NCBI RefSeq assembly: GCF_007829335.1
Contig: NZ_VIWO01000002.1
Location: 1-64,000 of the forward strand
Reading direction: 5' to 3'
DNA: 64,000 bases
Source of the DNA: Chitinophaga polysaccharea
GTDB lineage: Bacteria > Bacteroidota > Bacteroidia > Chitinophagales > Chitinophagaceae
A program made the translations under genes and the position numbers. Of this stretch, positions 25,144 through 33,942 are shown one piece after another. Every line of letters begins with the position of its first letter. The first letter of the stretch is position 1. A model generated the notes under the pieces. It was given only the letters and a program-made list of their open reading frames with translations, did no database searches and had not been told where the DNA came from.

Positions 25144-25494
25144 TTATAAGGAATCTACCTGTGCACAGGGCTTGGCGCATTTCCATTCTATCCTGACAGG
25201 GCAGTAAATACCCAACGTGCAAATGGTCAGCACGGCATTGCCGAAATTAGTTTTGACCGTCACCTCCGCTACTCCGTTTATACCCAGCGAGTCGCATACG
25301 GGCGTGCTGATCACCTGGGGATTGTTAAGGAGCCCCCAGAATAGGCTATAGGCCCGCTTGCTGTTTACCGGGGAAGTATCTGTGGATGGGAGTGCGTGCG
25401 TGGCCACGCGATAGGAATAACAACTGTTGATACACAGCATGCCGGCTACCAGCAGCAAATGCACGCCGTATCTATGGAATTTGGGGCTACGCAT
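25144..25494 (-). CDS. Bor/Iss-like small lipoprotein
   Basis: A 116-residue protein with an N-terminal hydrophobic segment ending in a lipobox-like CINSC, where the second Cys would be lipidated. The C-terminal half resembles the lambda Bor/Iss serum-resistance lipoprotein family: a mid helix, then NAVLTICTLGIYCPVRIEWKC, comparable with the ITLGIYTPLEARVYC ending of Bor. Bacteroidota carry distant relatives of unknown role. It starts upstream of the FAD-linked oxidase with a 29-base gap, so both may be cotranscribed, though no functional link is apparent. The family match is by pattern only. Confidence 0.6.
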   Translation of the reverse strand: MRSPKFHRYGVHLLLVAGMLCINSCYSYRVATHALPSTDTSPVNSKRAYSLFWGLLNNPQVISTPVCDSLGINGVAEVTVKTNFGNAVLTICTLGIYCPVRIEWKCAKPCAQVDSL

Positions 25495-25722
25495 AGATTT
25501 ATATTTTCTTAAATATACTACTTGTAAAGGAAATACCAGCGACAGGCTATCGTTCAGGCATAGCTGATCAGCTGAAAACCCATCGTTACTGCATGGCTAT
25601 CGGAAGAAAAAATTCCCAGCCATAGGTCCTAAATAGCAACTTGCACGTCTTATTACAGAAAGGGGAATATTTCACGTTTGAAAAACACACCAACATCGCC
25701 CCATTAAAAGCTGTAAAACCAA

Positions 25723-26715
25723 ATGAAACAAACGAAGTTTATCGGGTTAATGATCATTAACCTGCTATTGTGCCATCTTACCTTTGCTCAAAGTGTAAAA
25801 ATTATTTTTGATACGGACATGGATTCCGATGTGGACGATGTAGGTGCGCTGGCCATGCTCCACGGCTTTGCCCATCAGGGAGACGCGGAAATACTGGCTA
25901 TTATGGTATCCGGCCTTAACCCCTGGTCGCCGGGCGCAGTGGATGTTATCAATACCTGGTACGGCAGGCCGGACATTCCGATTGGCGCCGTGCAGCGATT
26001 CGGCGTATACCATAAGTCTAAGTATGCCCGCAGCCTTTGCGGGGAGTTTAAGCATAGTCCTCAATTGGACGAGCATACACCGGATGCTGCTATGCTGTAT
26101 CGAAAGATACTGGCGTCCCAACAAGATACCAGCGTGGTGGTGGTTACGGTAGGGGATCTTACCAATCTTTCCAACTTGTTAAAGTCAGGACCGGACCAGT
26201 TTAGCGGGTTAAATGGCACTGACCTGGTAAAAAAGAAGGTAAAACACCTGGTTTGTATGGGAGGCCGATATCCGGCCGATCTGGATCCAAACCCGTGGGG
26301 CAATTTTAAACCAGACCCCTGTTCTACTCAACAGGTGGTGGCGGAATGGCCCACGCGCATCTATTTCACCGGAGGGGGTGCTTTTGCAGATAGCGTACAA
26401 ACGGGGAGGATTTTTTTCCAGGAAAAATATAAACACACGCCAATGGCGCATGCATACAAACTTTTCCTGGAAGGATGGAACAGGAGCTGGCACCACAGTG
26501 CAGATATTATTGCCGTGTATGTAGCTGTTAAAGGGTACCTGCCTTATTTCAGGTTAGAAGACCGGGGCTACAACCATATTTTCGAAGATGGGACAAATGT
26601 ATGGCGTTTAGCGCCAAGAGATAATCGACATTACCTGGTCAGCGAGTTTGCTGCAGGTATTGATCCCCGCAGGGTTGCGGAAAAGTTTGATTCGTTGATG
26701 GCGCCGCGAAGATAG
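25723..26715 (+). CDS. Exported nucleoside hydrolase-like protein
   Basis: A 330-residue protein with a cleavable signal peptide (MKQTKFIGLMIINLLLC, then an A-Q site) and the nucleoside hydrolase fold. The N-terminal FDTDMDSDVDDVGALAML is the Ca2+-binding DxDxxxDD motif of inosine-uridine preferring nucleoside hydrolases, which cleave N-glycosidic bonds of nucleosides. Later segments VVTVGDLTNLSNLL and LVCMGGRYP fit the family core. It is about normal length. The periplasmic location suggests nucleoside scavenging. It has its own upstream gap of 230 bases and no operon partner downstream. Confidence 0.85.
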   Translation: MKQTKFIGLMIINLLLCHLTFAQSVKIIFDTDMDSDVDDVGALAMLHGFAHQGDAEILAIMVSGLNPWSPGAVDVINTWYGRPDIPIGAVQRFGVYHKSKYARSLCGEFKHSPQLDEHTPDAAMLYRKILASQQDTSVVVVTVGDLTNLSNLLKSGPDQFSGLNGTDLVKKKVKHLVCMGGRYPADLDPNPWGNFKPDPCSTQQVVAEWPTRIYFTGGGAFADSVQTGRIFFQEKYKHTPMAHAYKLFLEGWNRSWHHSADIIAVYVAVKGYLPYFRLEDRGYNHIFEDGTNVWRLAPRDNRHYLVSEFAAGIDPRRVAEKFDSLMAPRR

Positions 26716-26935
26716 CGCCCCCTGTATGCCTGAAGAGCTGATCAACAACAGTCATGAAGCACCCGGTCATCCACAATGACGAAACTCGGGCCCTGGCCTG
26801 ATGCGGTATATTTAGCCGGTACTAGTGCTGCCGGCAGGCGAACGATGCGCATCAATATGCTCCCCTGGGAACAAAAAGTGACTTTTCTCAATTTTTGCAT
26901 TGCAAAGTATCAGTTAAATCAAACAATATCGAAGG

Positions 26936-26943
26936 TACCTTTG
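26936..26943 (+). promoter_or_regulatory. Exact TAnnTTTG promoter element just before the gcvH-like start
   Basis: TACCTTTG matches the Bacteroidota -7 consensus exactly. It ends five bases before the ATG at 26948, so transcription from it would begin near the start codon and the mRNA would be leaderless or nearly so. A palindrome TTTGCATTGCAAA lies 35-45 bases upstream (from about 26894) and may bind a regulator. No standard -33 TTTG box is visible at 19-21 bases. Confidence 0.4.
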
Positions 26944-26947
26944 CGCC

Positions 26948-27352
26948 ATGAGAAGATCAACAGTTTCCCGCCCACGGATTAATTTTACGCCTAACCACGA
27001 GTGGATCGATGTTAATGGATCAGTCGGATTTGTAGGTATTTCTGCATTTAGGCTAAAAAATATTGAGAATATTATTAATGTTAAGTGGCTCAGCCCCAAG
27101 GGCATTATTGACCGGGGAACTGTGGTGGCTGAAATCTATACTCCCAACGAAATCATCCCCATACTTGCTCCCATTTCCTGCAAGTATCTGGGACAGAACC
27201 AGCAGCTATCCGGAAATCTGAACCTGATCCTGGAGAGCCCGCAAGACAAAGGATGGGTATTTTTTGTAACGCCCTTGAAATTTCACAACCAGGAACCTCT
27301 CTTATCGCCAGAAAACTACCAAAAGTTAATTCGGGGGAAGGTAGCCCATTAA
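26948..27352 (+). CDS. GcvH-like protein lacking the lipoylation lysine
   Basis: A 134-residue protein with the biotinyl/lipoyl-like fold of the glycine cleavage H protein. FTPNHEWIDVNGSVGFVGI matches the H-protein N-terminal signature YTxxHEWI...VGIT, and SPQDKGWVFFV matches the terminal GxGWLxx strand. The segment normally reading ESVKAxSD, whose lysine carries lipoate, reads EIYTPNEI here: N67 stands where the lysine would be. It therefore cannot act as a classical lipoyl carrier in glycine cleavage. It may be a structural or regulatory paralogue. The next gene, for a DUF983 membrane protein, starts 60 bases downstream in the same direction. Confidence 0.72.
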   Translation: MRRSTVSRPRINFTPNHEWIDVNGSVGFVGISAFRLKNIENIINVKWLSPKGIIDRGTVVAEIYTPNEIIPILAPISCKYLGQNQQLSGNLNLILESPQDKGWVFFVTPLKFHNQEPLLSPENYQKLIRGKVAH

Positions 27353-27411
27353 TTATTGCTAAAGAAAGCTGCCAGCCAGGTAATAATAGAAAGAAGATAA
27401 AAAGATATAGT

Positions 27412-27813
27412 ATGAAGAAATCGGGTTTTATTTCAAGTATTCTAAAGAATAAATGTCCCCGCTGTAGAAAAGGGAAGTTATTTAAGAACGATAATCCCTA
27501 CGATTTAAATAAAGTGCTGGATATGCAGGATAATTGCCCGGTTTGTGGTCAGCGGACAGAACTTGAGATAGGGTTTTGGTACGGAACAGGGTATGTAAGT
27601 TATGTGTTGGCAGTTATGTTTTCCGTTTTAAATTTAACCTGGTATTGGTTGATATTTGGTATAACGTGGAGAGATAATAGTATTTTCCATTGGCTCATAG
27701 TGAATGGTATTATACTTACTCTCTCAATGCCCGTGTTAATGAGGCTTTCCCGGACTTTGTACCTGACTTTTTATATAGGCTATGATCCTGAAGCAGCAGA
27801 AGACCGGCATTGA
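27412..27813 (+). CDS. DUF983 zinc-ribbon membrane protein
   Basis: A 133-residue integral membrane protein of the DUF983 family. The N-terminal cytoplasmic part has two cysteine pairs, CPRCRKGKLF and CPVCGQR, forming a probable zinc ribbon. Two hydrophobic segments follow (YVLAVMFSVLNLTWYWLIFG and WLIVNGIILTLSMPVLM). The frame is open further upstream to 27253, but the ATG at 27412 begins the MKKSGFISSILKNKCPRC start usual for the family. The 3' end overlaps the facing DUF1275 gene by 34 bases. The family is common in Bacteroidota next to respiratory or lipid genes; biochemical function unknown. Confidence 0.85.
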   Translation: MKKSGFISSILKNKCPRCRKGKLFKNDNPYDLNKVLDMQDNCPVCGQRTELEIGFWYGTGYVSYVLAVMFSVLNLTWYWLIFGITWRDNSIFHWLIVNGIILTLSMPVLMRLSRTLYLTFYIGYDPEAAEDRH

Positions 27814-28547
27814 TTTTTCTTATCCCGTATTCTGATCCGATGAACCATTTTTGAAAATCGAACACGGAATGCATCATAAAACATAGCAACGACAAGTATA
27901 ACGGAAGGGATGAAAAACGTATAATATTTTAAATGCAGGAAGACATATCCTCCCAAAATACATCCGGCAAGAAAGAAAAATATGATCACCAACCGTAGCA
28001 CAATTTTCTTTCGAATGCTGCCATTATTTTCAGGTGATGTTGAAACCAGCGCGTAAAGGTCAATCCCTAAATCTGTAAACATGCCGGTTAGATGCGTAGT
28101 TCTAACCACATTGCCTGAGATGGTGGATACCAAAGCGTTTTGCATGCCCATCGCAAAAAGAAGGCTGCCCGCAAAATATTCCGTTTTAATAATCGAGCGA
28201 TCAAAAGTATACCCGAAGCTACCTACAAGCACAAGGATCGTAATTTCAGCTATTATGGGAACTGTATAGCCAAATCTCCTGTTTTGTCCTGATTTTCCGA
28301 TACAAAAGCTGGAAAAGAATGCACCGGCCAGAAAAAGTACCAGCCATAAACCGACCATGCGCGCCGATCTCAGATCGCCTGTGGCCAATTTATGTGCCAG
28401 TAGCGCTGCATGTCCGGTTACATTGGTTGTCAATACGGAAAACGCAAATAGTCCGGCTGCATTCACCATTCCCGCCGTGAAGCATAGAAGCACTGCTAGT
28501 CGTACATTATGTCGGTAGTTCCGTTTCCTGCCTATATGACGAAGCAT
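27780..28547 (-). CDS. DUF1275 (YoaK-like) membrane protein
   Basis: A 255-residue protein with about six membrane segments, matching the DUF1275/YoaK family. Typical is the first-helix pattern CFTAGMVNAAGLFAFSVLTTNVTGHAALLAHKL and the late GMQNALVSTISGNVVRTTHLTGMFTDLG, both given here only as landmark runs. The family is widespread, possibly a transporter of unknown substrate. The C-terminal tail is basic and cytoplasmic. It converges with the DUF983 gene and overlaps it by 34 bases at the 3' ends. No partner is seen upstream within 70 bases. Confidence 0.83.
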   Translation of the reverse strand: MLRHIGRKRNYRHNVRLAVLLCFTAGMVNAAGLFAFSVLTTNVTGHAALLAHKLATGDLRSARMVGLWLVLFLAGAFFSSFCIGKSGQNRRFGYTVPIIAEITILVLVGSFGYTFDRSIIKTEYFAGSLLFAMGMQNALVSTISGNVVRTTHLTGMFTDLGIDLYALVSTSPENNGSIRKKIVLRLVIIFFFLAGCILGGYVFLHLKYYTFFIPSVILVVAMFYDAFRVRFSKMVHRIRIRDKKNQCRSSAASGS

Positions 28548-28619
28548 CTGTTATGTTACTTGTGCAATCTTACTGTTCTGATAAAAAAAATTAGCTGCTT
28601 ATCCCCGCACTTTATGCAG

Positions 28620-28871
28620 TTAAAAGGATCTATTTATATAAATTAACGCATAGCGAAAACAGGCCCATTGTGTGCTGTTCCAATCAAGGGGAGATAAACG
28701 CTCTATCCAGCGCTGTAGTTGCGAGATGAAAGATTTTCGCATTCCCTGGTATCCGGCATGTTCAATACCATTGATAGCAGTTGAAATGATGCGCTCTACC
28801 TGCTCATTATTTTGGGCTAATTTCAATTTTTCCGTCACTGATAATAAATAACTATCCTTATCCGCTGTCAT
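28620..28871 (-). CDS. Small hypothetical protein downstream of methyltransferase
   Basis: An 83-residue, probably all-helical protein without signal peptide or membrane segment. I do not recognise it. Features seen are NNEQVERIISTAINGIEHAG in the middle and a Trp-rich C-terminus (LDWNSTQWACFRYALIYINR). The start lies 27 bases after the methyltransferase stop on the same strand, which supports a two-gene unit. Composition is normal for a real protein, with no low-complexity regions. Confidence 0.5.
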   Translation of the reverse strand: MTADKDSYLLSVTEKLKLAQNNEQVERIISTAINGIEHAGYQGMRKSFISQLQRWIERLSPLDWNSTQWACFRYALIYINRSF

Positions 28872-28898
28872 TACCTGGATTTTAATTATTAGTTATAC

Positions 28899-29510
28899 CT
28901 ATCTTTTTATCCACATTTTTAATAAGAAGTCTACTGTAGCATCCACTAATTGATAGCTGGGAGGAATTTCATCTTCCAGGCTGTGAAATGTTACCAGTCT
29001 TGTGCCGCCTGGTTTATTCTCCAGGGATTTAAACATAGAACGGGCGTAATAATTATATAAGCTGGTGGAATATTCAATTTGCTGGTCTATTTGTCCGTCA
29101 TCAACCAGGTTTTCAAAAAAAGAGTTGTAAAAATAGAAATGGTCATATTCGTCGAAGTTCACCTGTGTGAAATTGCAGTTGATGAAATCGACATTTGCGG
29201 TACATGTTACTTCCCTGGCGGCCTGCGCGAAATGAAACAGTTCTTTTCGTTGCTCAACGCCCGAAAATGTTGCTTCAGGGAAAAAATATCCTCCTATTAA
29301 GCAAAACTTGCCCACACCACTTCCAATATCCAGGATTTTTTTACCTGTCCCGCCGGACAGAAATTTAGCAGACTTTTTTGCGACCTCCATGGGTGTCCAA
29401 TGCCGTTTTGATAATTGCTGTATCCTCTCCGGGTATAGCCAGTCAAACGCCGCATCATTTGCATACCAAATGGGCTTCGACGGCATATTGTCTAATGTTG
29501 ATTTGATCAT
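28899..29510 (-). CDS. Class I SAM-dependent methyltransferase
   Basis: A 203-residue enzyme with the Rossmann-fold SAM-binding motif I KILDIGSGVGKFCLIGG at about residues 58-74 and motif II FSGVEQRKELFHFAQ about 20 residues later. The preceding WTPMEVAKKSAKFL helix is common in methyltransferases annotated for small molecules and for modification factors. The acidic motif IV region reads NFDEYDHFYFYNSFFENL. No catalytic clue to the substrate is visible. It is followed by an 83-residue unknown protein, possibly cotranscribed. Its upstream region (29511-29700) is AT rich with a 9-bp stem AAAAATTGA/TCAATTTTT at 29663-29686. Confidence 0.8.
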   Translation of the reverse strand: MIKSTLDNMPSKPIWYANDAAFDWLYPERIQQLSKRHWTPMEVAKKSAKFLSGGTGKKILDIGSGVGKFCLIGGYFFPEATFSGVEQRKELFHFAQAAREVTCTANVDFINCNFTQVNFDEYDHFYFYNSFFENLVDDGQIDQQIEYSTSLYNYYARSMFKSLENKPGGTRLVTFHSLEDEIPPSYQLVDATVDFLLKMWIKR

Positions 29511-29709
29511 AAATTTTGAGTAAACTGAATGTTAGCGTGAGCAATAAAAGTCAGGTGGCTACAAATGGTAACAAAAATTCATCAGGCAGCTAGCTTTCAG
29601 CACAATAACGCGGAGCAAAGCTAGGTGATATCTCTTCTCTTTTAATTGATACTTTTCAAGAGAAAAATTGAGAAAAATCAATTTTTACTCATTATGCTCA
29701 CTTCCCGGC

Positions 29710-29764
29710 AGGTTATAAAAAAAGTGTGCATGGCTTAGCGCCATACACACTTTTTTTATAACCT
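29710..29764. terminator. Strong 25-bp hairpin terminator of the nine-gene operon
   Basis: An almost perfect inverted repeat: AGGTTATAAAAAAAGTGTG at the left and its complement CACACTTTTTTTATAACCT at the right, with one G-T pair in the inner stem and a five-base loop. It lies 40 bases downstream of the minus-strand operon end and contains T runs on both strands. Confidence 0.75.
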
Positions 29765-29803
29765 GGGGGTATAATGACCTGGTTAGCGGCCCCCGATCAA
29801 TAT

Positions 29804-32329
29804 TTACAGCGCCTGGATATGCAGGTGATCGAGCGCATCGGCAAAGAGGTAGCGGATATTCACGCCTCGTCCCTGGGCATTATTGATCGCTGTGCGCAGG
29901 GTATTGCGTGATGCTTCATTGGTGATATGATTTAAGTCGGTAGCAGTGCTGCCGGTAGGCGAATGTTCATTCCAGCGGTTAGGCAGGAAGAAGTTACCTG
30001 TAGTGGGCAAATCCTGGTACTGCGTCATCAGGGTAGGCGGGTGAGTATCGTTATACACCGTGATATGCCTGTTGTAGGTGGCAAAATCATGTTCTGCACC
30101 GGCTCCATCTGCATATGGCGGCCGCGGCAGCCCTAATGCGTAAGCGCCGGGAGCCAGGTTATTGATGGCCACCACCACGGCATCCAGGCATTGCTGCTGG
30201 TTGCGGACGTCTATGCGTTTTCCATCAATATGGCTGATATCTACGGCTGTACCGTTAGAGTGATGGGAAGACGCCGGACGTATATAGCTGAGGATACTGA
30301 AGGCTGGGTTAGCGGTTTTGTTATGATCCAGTGAGAAGTACATAATCTGGGCGATGCTTTGCAGCAGCGGAAGTGATGGCGTGAAGGTGTTACCATTCAA
30401 CGTATAATTGCCGTGATCCCTCACATATTCCAGTTGTTGCCGTATCGCCTGCGGAATAGATGCCCTGCTGGGGCCGGAAAGGATGTCGCTGGCAAATTCC
30501 TGGATAGTACTGCTGTTGGCTCCCGATATAGTTGGCGCGCCTGTGCTGCCGTTGCCGGAAGGCGCCGGCGTTGATGGCACATCAAAACGGGTAAGATTGT
30601 TACGGTCAATGAGCTGCACCAGGGTATCGCCATAATTGGGATCAGTGGCATATCCTGCCCGCGCAATTTCCCTGGCAAACTGGCGCCCGTCGTCTGTATG
30701 GCTGAATGCTGGCCGGTACCTGCTGTTATTGACAAGGAAATTGCCATGATCAACGAAGCTCTCTGCGGCATTGGCGTAAGACCGGAAGGTATCTTTTACC
30801 CGCCACCGGTATTTGACATTACCGTTGTTGTCGGTGAATTGTTCTATGGAGATAACTTCCGGGTAAGGGTGCCTGCTGCGGTCGTTATCGCTGTGCACTT
30901 CTGTAGTGGTTAACAGTTGTGTGGCGCCCGTCCAGTGCGCACCCGCTTTAATACCAAAGAAGTTGAAGCCGGGTGCATGCCTGCCCCAGCCCGACTCCAG
31001 TGCGGCCTGCGCCAGGGTAACGGAAGCGGGTACACGTGTTTGCCGCATACTATCTGTGGCATTCTGGCCATATTGCTGGATAAAATCGGACTGCACGGAA
31101 AAGTCTTCCGAGAAACGTTTGGCTTCGGCCATATAACTGGTATAGTCCAGGGAGAGCGATTGCGCAGCACCTGATACCGGCGTATTATACAGCGCAATTT
31201 CGGCATTGCGGCGGTTGATAAGCCCTTGTGAGTCTACCAGCGCACCGTTCTGCCGTATTTTTACCCACTTACGCATTTCTGTGGGAACGGCGCTGTAATT
31301 GCCCTGATTGAGCAGCCGGCGTAAGGTGGATCTCCGGAAATTATCGGTGCCAATATTGTATACAAAGCTCACCAGGGCATCAAACTGGTTTTGGTTGAGC
31401 GTTACAGTTACCTGTTGGTTAATGGCCTGCTGGAAGTCGTTGAGGCGGGCAGTAAGCAGTGCGGTAGCCCTGGCGTCGTCAATGCCGCTGAGATAAGGTT
31501 GTTCTGAAGGATCGCTGCCGTTACAATTACCTTTATGGATCAAAGTACCATAGCCTATCGTACAGTGACCTGCCTGGTCGTTGTACCGCTGTGCCCTGAA
31601 CCCTTCCAGTCTTTTAATAAGATCTACGCCCCCGGATGAAATGACAGACATTGTTTCCGTGTAGTTATCGTCTGACAGCGAATGAGCAGCAGCTGTGCCT
31701 GCGGCGAAATGCACGATTTGTATCCTGCCATCCCAGGCCTGGCTTACGCGTACTTCTCTTTCAAATTTTACGAGGAAGTCGGCGAGCTTTTCCTGGTAGG
31801 TGGTGCCACTTGCCGGGTCAACAATGGTCAATTGGGTATCGTCGGCATTGCCATTACCACGGATAGCGGTCATCAGACGCGCGTGTATACCAAAGTGGGC
31901 ATCGGAGCCTTCGGCAGTAGTAACCCATATGGGGCCGTAGCTGCGCAGCAAGTGTTCCCAACCAGCAACAGTGAGACTTTGCGGGTATTCGAACTGCATG
32001 CCGGCAGCCGTCAGGAAGGGTATTTTTTCTGAGGCGCTAAGGCCCTGATTATTTCTGAATTTAGTGAGATACATGGCGCCAATGTTGCCCATGGCTGTTT
32101 CAATGGAGAGAGACGCCTGCCGCCGCCAACTGATCATCATGGTGGCAACAGTAGCCCAGCACACCATGCCGGTTGGTTGCCGTAGCGGGGCTACCATGCC
32201 AGGTACCGTATAGTCTACAGCATCAAATGAATTAGCAAATCGATCTACAATAGATGCAGCACTGGCATAACCATTACGCCTGCGCTTTGTGCCTATCTGG
32301 CTGTCTATTTCGATGAAACGGTTTTCCAT
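29804..32329 (-). CDS. Four-domain peptidoglycan-active protein (C39-like, GH24, GH73, M15-like)
   Basis: An 841-residue protein with four enzyme domains and no signal peptide. Residues about 45-200 look like a papain/C39-like cysteine peptidase: C57 in PTGMVCWATVATMM, a His in AHFGIHARLM and VDPASG. Residues 230-385 are a GH24 phage-type lysozyme, with E242 in LIKRLEGFR and AGHCTIGYGT. Residues 400-590 are a GH73 glucosaminidase, with E445 in LAQAALESGWG and FNFFGIKAG. Residues 610-841 contain an M15-like zinc peptidase: H689/H690 and D697 in SSHHSNGTAVDIS, and a terminal DHLHIQAL. The linkers at 214-222 and 388-396 carry AAHSLSDDN and AAQSLSLDY, a motif shared with other operon proteins. 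It is the last gene of the operon. It could degrade glycan and peptide bonds of murein together; how it reaches the wall is unknown. Confidence 0.85.
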   Translation of the reverse strand: MENRFIEIDSQIGTKRRRNGYASAASIVDRFANSFDAVDYTVPGMVAPLRQPTGMVCWATVATMMISWRRQASLSIETAMGNIGAMYLTKFRNNQGLSASEKIPFLTAAGMQFEYPQSLTVAGWEHLLRSYGPIWVTTAEGSDAHFGIHARLMTAIRGNGNADDTQLTIVDPASGTTYQEKLADFLVKFEREVRVSQAWDGRIQIVHFAAGTAAAHSLSDDNYTETMSVISSGGVDLIKRLEGFRAQRYNDQAGHCTIGYGTLIHKGNCNGSDPSEQPYLSGIDDARATALLTARLNDFQQAINQQVTVTLNQNQFDALVSFVYNIGTDNFRRSTLRRLLNQGNYSAVPTEMRKWVKIRQNGALVDSQGLINRRNAEIALYNTPVSGAAQSLSLDYTSYMAEAKRFSEDFSVQSDFIQQYGQNATDSMRQTRVPASVTLAQAALESGWGRHAPGFNFFGIKAGAHWTGATQLLTTTEVHSDNDRSRHPYPEVISIEQFTDNNGNVKYRWRVKDTFRSYANAAESFVDHGNFLVNNSRYRPAFSHTDDGRQFAREIARAGYATDPNYGDTLVQLIDRNNLTRFDVPSTPAPSGNGSTGAPTISGANSSTIQEFASDILSGPSRASIPQAIRQQLEYVRDHGNYTLNGNTFTPSLPLLQSIAQIMYFSLDHNKTANPAFSILSYIRPASSHHSNGTAVDISHIDGKRIDVRNQQQCLDAVVVAINNLAPGAYALGLPRPPYADGAGAEHDFATYNRHITVYNDTHPPTLMTQYQDLPTTGNFFLPNRWNEHSPTGSTATDLNHITNEASRNTLRTAINNAQGRGVNIRYLFADALDHLHIQAL

Positions 32330-32356
32330 TTTAAACGGATTGTATAACTGAGAAAA

Positions 32357-33928
32357 TTAAATTGCTTTGCCTAGTTCAAAATGCATCCCATCTTTATGCC
32401 CGTTGAAGTGGCCTCCCCAGAAAAAACCATGTTGGTTGGCGATAGCCACCAATTCCCTTACGCAGCCTGGTTGCCCCATCTGTGCAGGTTCCTGGCCAAA
32501 TGGGTTTTGAGAAGCATTGATGTCGAATGCAGTGCCCCACGAGTGATTGCTCAGCGGCCTTGGATTGCGGTTTTCGGTGTGTCGTATAAAGCGTGCGGCG
32601 TATCCACCTTCAAAGGAAAGCACCCTGTCCAGTAATCCGGCAGCGTCCCACGCGGCCCAGAGGCGTTGTAGCCTGTCGGCTCCCGCGCGGTGGAAGAGGA
32701 TGGTGCCATGCTGTATCGGGCGACCGTTCGCCTGCTTGCCGTTCAACTGGGGTATGCTCACGCTCATAATATTATCGTGTACCCAATTATCTGTTACACG
32801 GATGCCATCACCATTGAAGGTAGTGGGATCTGCCACATAGGCGAAAGTGCCAAATTCAGCGGCGCGTTCGGGTGCGTGCAACGGGCGTAAGTTGGTGGGC
32901 CTGGGAGGAAAGTCCGTAGCGGTAGCGCCAGGAGGGCTCATCTGTGTACTCGGCACTGGCTGCGCTTCAACGGTGGCTCCCGGTTGTCCCTGTCCCTGCT
33001 TGCGCATTTCATCGAGGTCGCGTATGAATTCGGTAGGGTCAAAGTCTTCCTGCTGACTCACCGGAGCAGGCGCAGGAGCAGGAGCGGCCGGCGGGGTAGG
33101 AGTGGCCGGTTGCTTGGCCGGTGCTTCCGGTACTTTATCAAATTCATTGAAACGATTATTCAGCTCTTCTGTATCTACCTGTATGGTGCCAAGATTGTAG
33201 GCATTGGCATACTTCATATTTTGAGCGATGCGGTCAAAAATAGCATGCTCGTTTTTGGCGCCAGGATCGGGCGCCGGCGCAGGTTTGTTGTCCTCAACAG
33301 ATTGTTGCTTACCGATATCTTCCCGGTTGACGGTTTTCTTTGAAGCCGGATCATACACCTTTTTGCCGGAAAGTATAGCCTGCAGATCATTCACTATTTC
33401 TTCCTCCCTCGATGATAACGAGCCGCTGTTGTCGGCAGGGGCACTGGCGACAGGAGGGCTTTGCCGTTGTATGTCTTTAATATCGCTGATCAGTGCATCT
33501 GTATCCGGTTTATTGGAAGAAGGAACGTCTGCGGCTCTTTCGGTGTATAAAGGATCCAGCACATCGGTTTGCAGGTCCTGGTTCTGGCTTACCGTGGATG
33601 ACGTGGATATGAAGTCGGTTCCCTGGTAGGGCGATTCATAACTATCATCATTATACGAAAATGATTGTACTACATATTCTTCACCACTGTTATCTTCCGC
33701 AACGGAATAAGATTGCACCACGTATTCATCAAAAACATCCCCGTCCTTATCCAGGGAGCTTGCCACGATATATTCCTGGAAAGGCTCGTTGTCTTTCCCA
33801 GGGAGTATTTCACCATTGTCGAAACTCATCGTCAGCGTCTTCCTTTTCTTCCTGGGCGGGCGATGACAGCCATAGTAACTACTCAGCACATCATCGTAGC
33901 AGGTGTAAGGTATTTGTTTCTTCTTCAT
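32357..33928 (-). CDS. M15 peptidase (endolysin-like) with EYVVQS-repeat N-terminus
   Basis: A 523-residue protein. The C-terminal 130 residues are a D-Ala-D-Ala carboxypeptidase/L-Ala-D-Glu endopeptidase domain of the M15 type, with zinc ligands in NHSWGTAFDIN (H462, D469) and DGMHFE (H516). The N-terminal region has three copies of a short repeat: EYIVASSLD (about 53-60), EYVVQSYSV (69-76) and EYVVQSFSY (85-92). The middle is low-complexity and proline rich (PTPPAAPAPAPAPV). No signal peptide; the N-terminus is basic and Cys/Tyr rich. The repeats may be docking or cleavage sites, because related QSxS elements occur in the neighbours. It overlaps neither neighbour; gaps are 27 and 14 bases. 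Confidence 0.8.
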   Translation of the reverse strand: MKKKQIPYTCYDDVLSSYYGCHRPPRKKRKTLTMSFDNGEILPGKDNEPFQEYIVASSLDKDGDVFDEYVVQSYSVAEDNSGEEYVVQSFSYNDDSYESPYQGTDFISTSSTVSQNQDLQTDVLDPLYTERAADVPSSNKPDTDALISDIKDIQRQSPPVASAPADNSGSLSSREEEIVNDLQAILSGKKVYDPASKKTVNREDIGKQQSVEDNKPAPAPDPGAKNEHAIFDRIAQNMKYANAYNLGTIQVDTEELNNRFNEFDKVPEAPAKQPATPTPPAAPAPAPAPVSQQEDFDPTEFIRDLDEMRKQGQGQPGATVEAQPVPSTQMSPPGATATDFPPRPTNLRPLHAPERAAEFGTFAYVADPTTFNGDGIRVTDNWVHDNIMSVSIPQLNGKQANGRPIQHGTILFHRAGADRLQRLWAAWDAAGLLDRVLSFEGGYAARFIRHTENRNPRPLSNHSWGTAFDINASQNPFGQEPAQMGQPGCVRELVAIANQHGFFWGGHFNGHKDGMHFELGKAI

Positions 33929-33942
33929 ATACGGTTAGCATT

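Noticed and set aside
25115..25222. Longer start for the FAD-linked oxidase
   Set aside because: It would overlap the upstream lipoprotein gene by 79 bases and adds sequence unlike the family.
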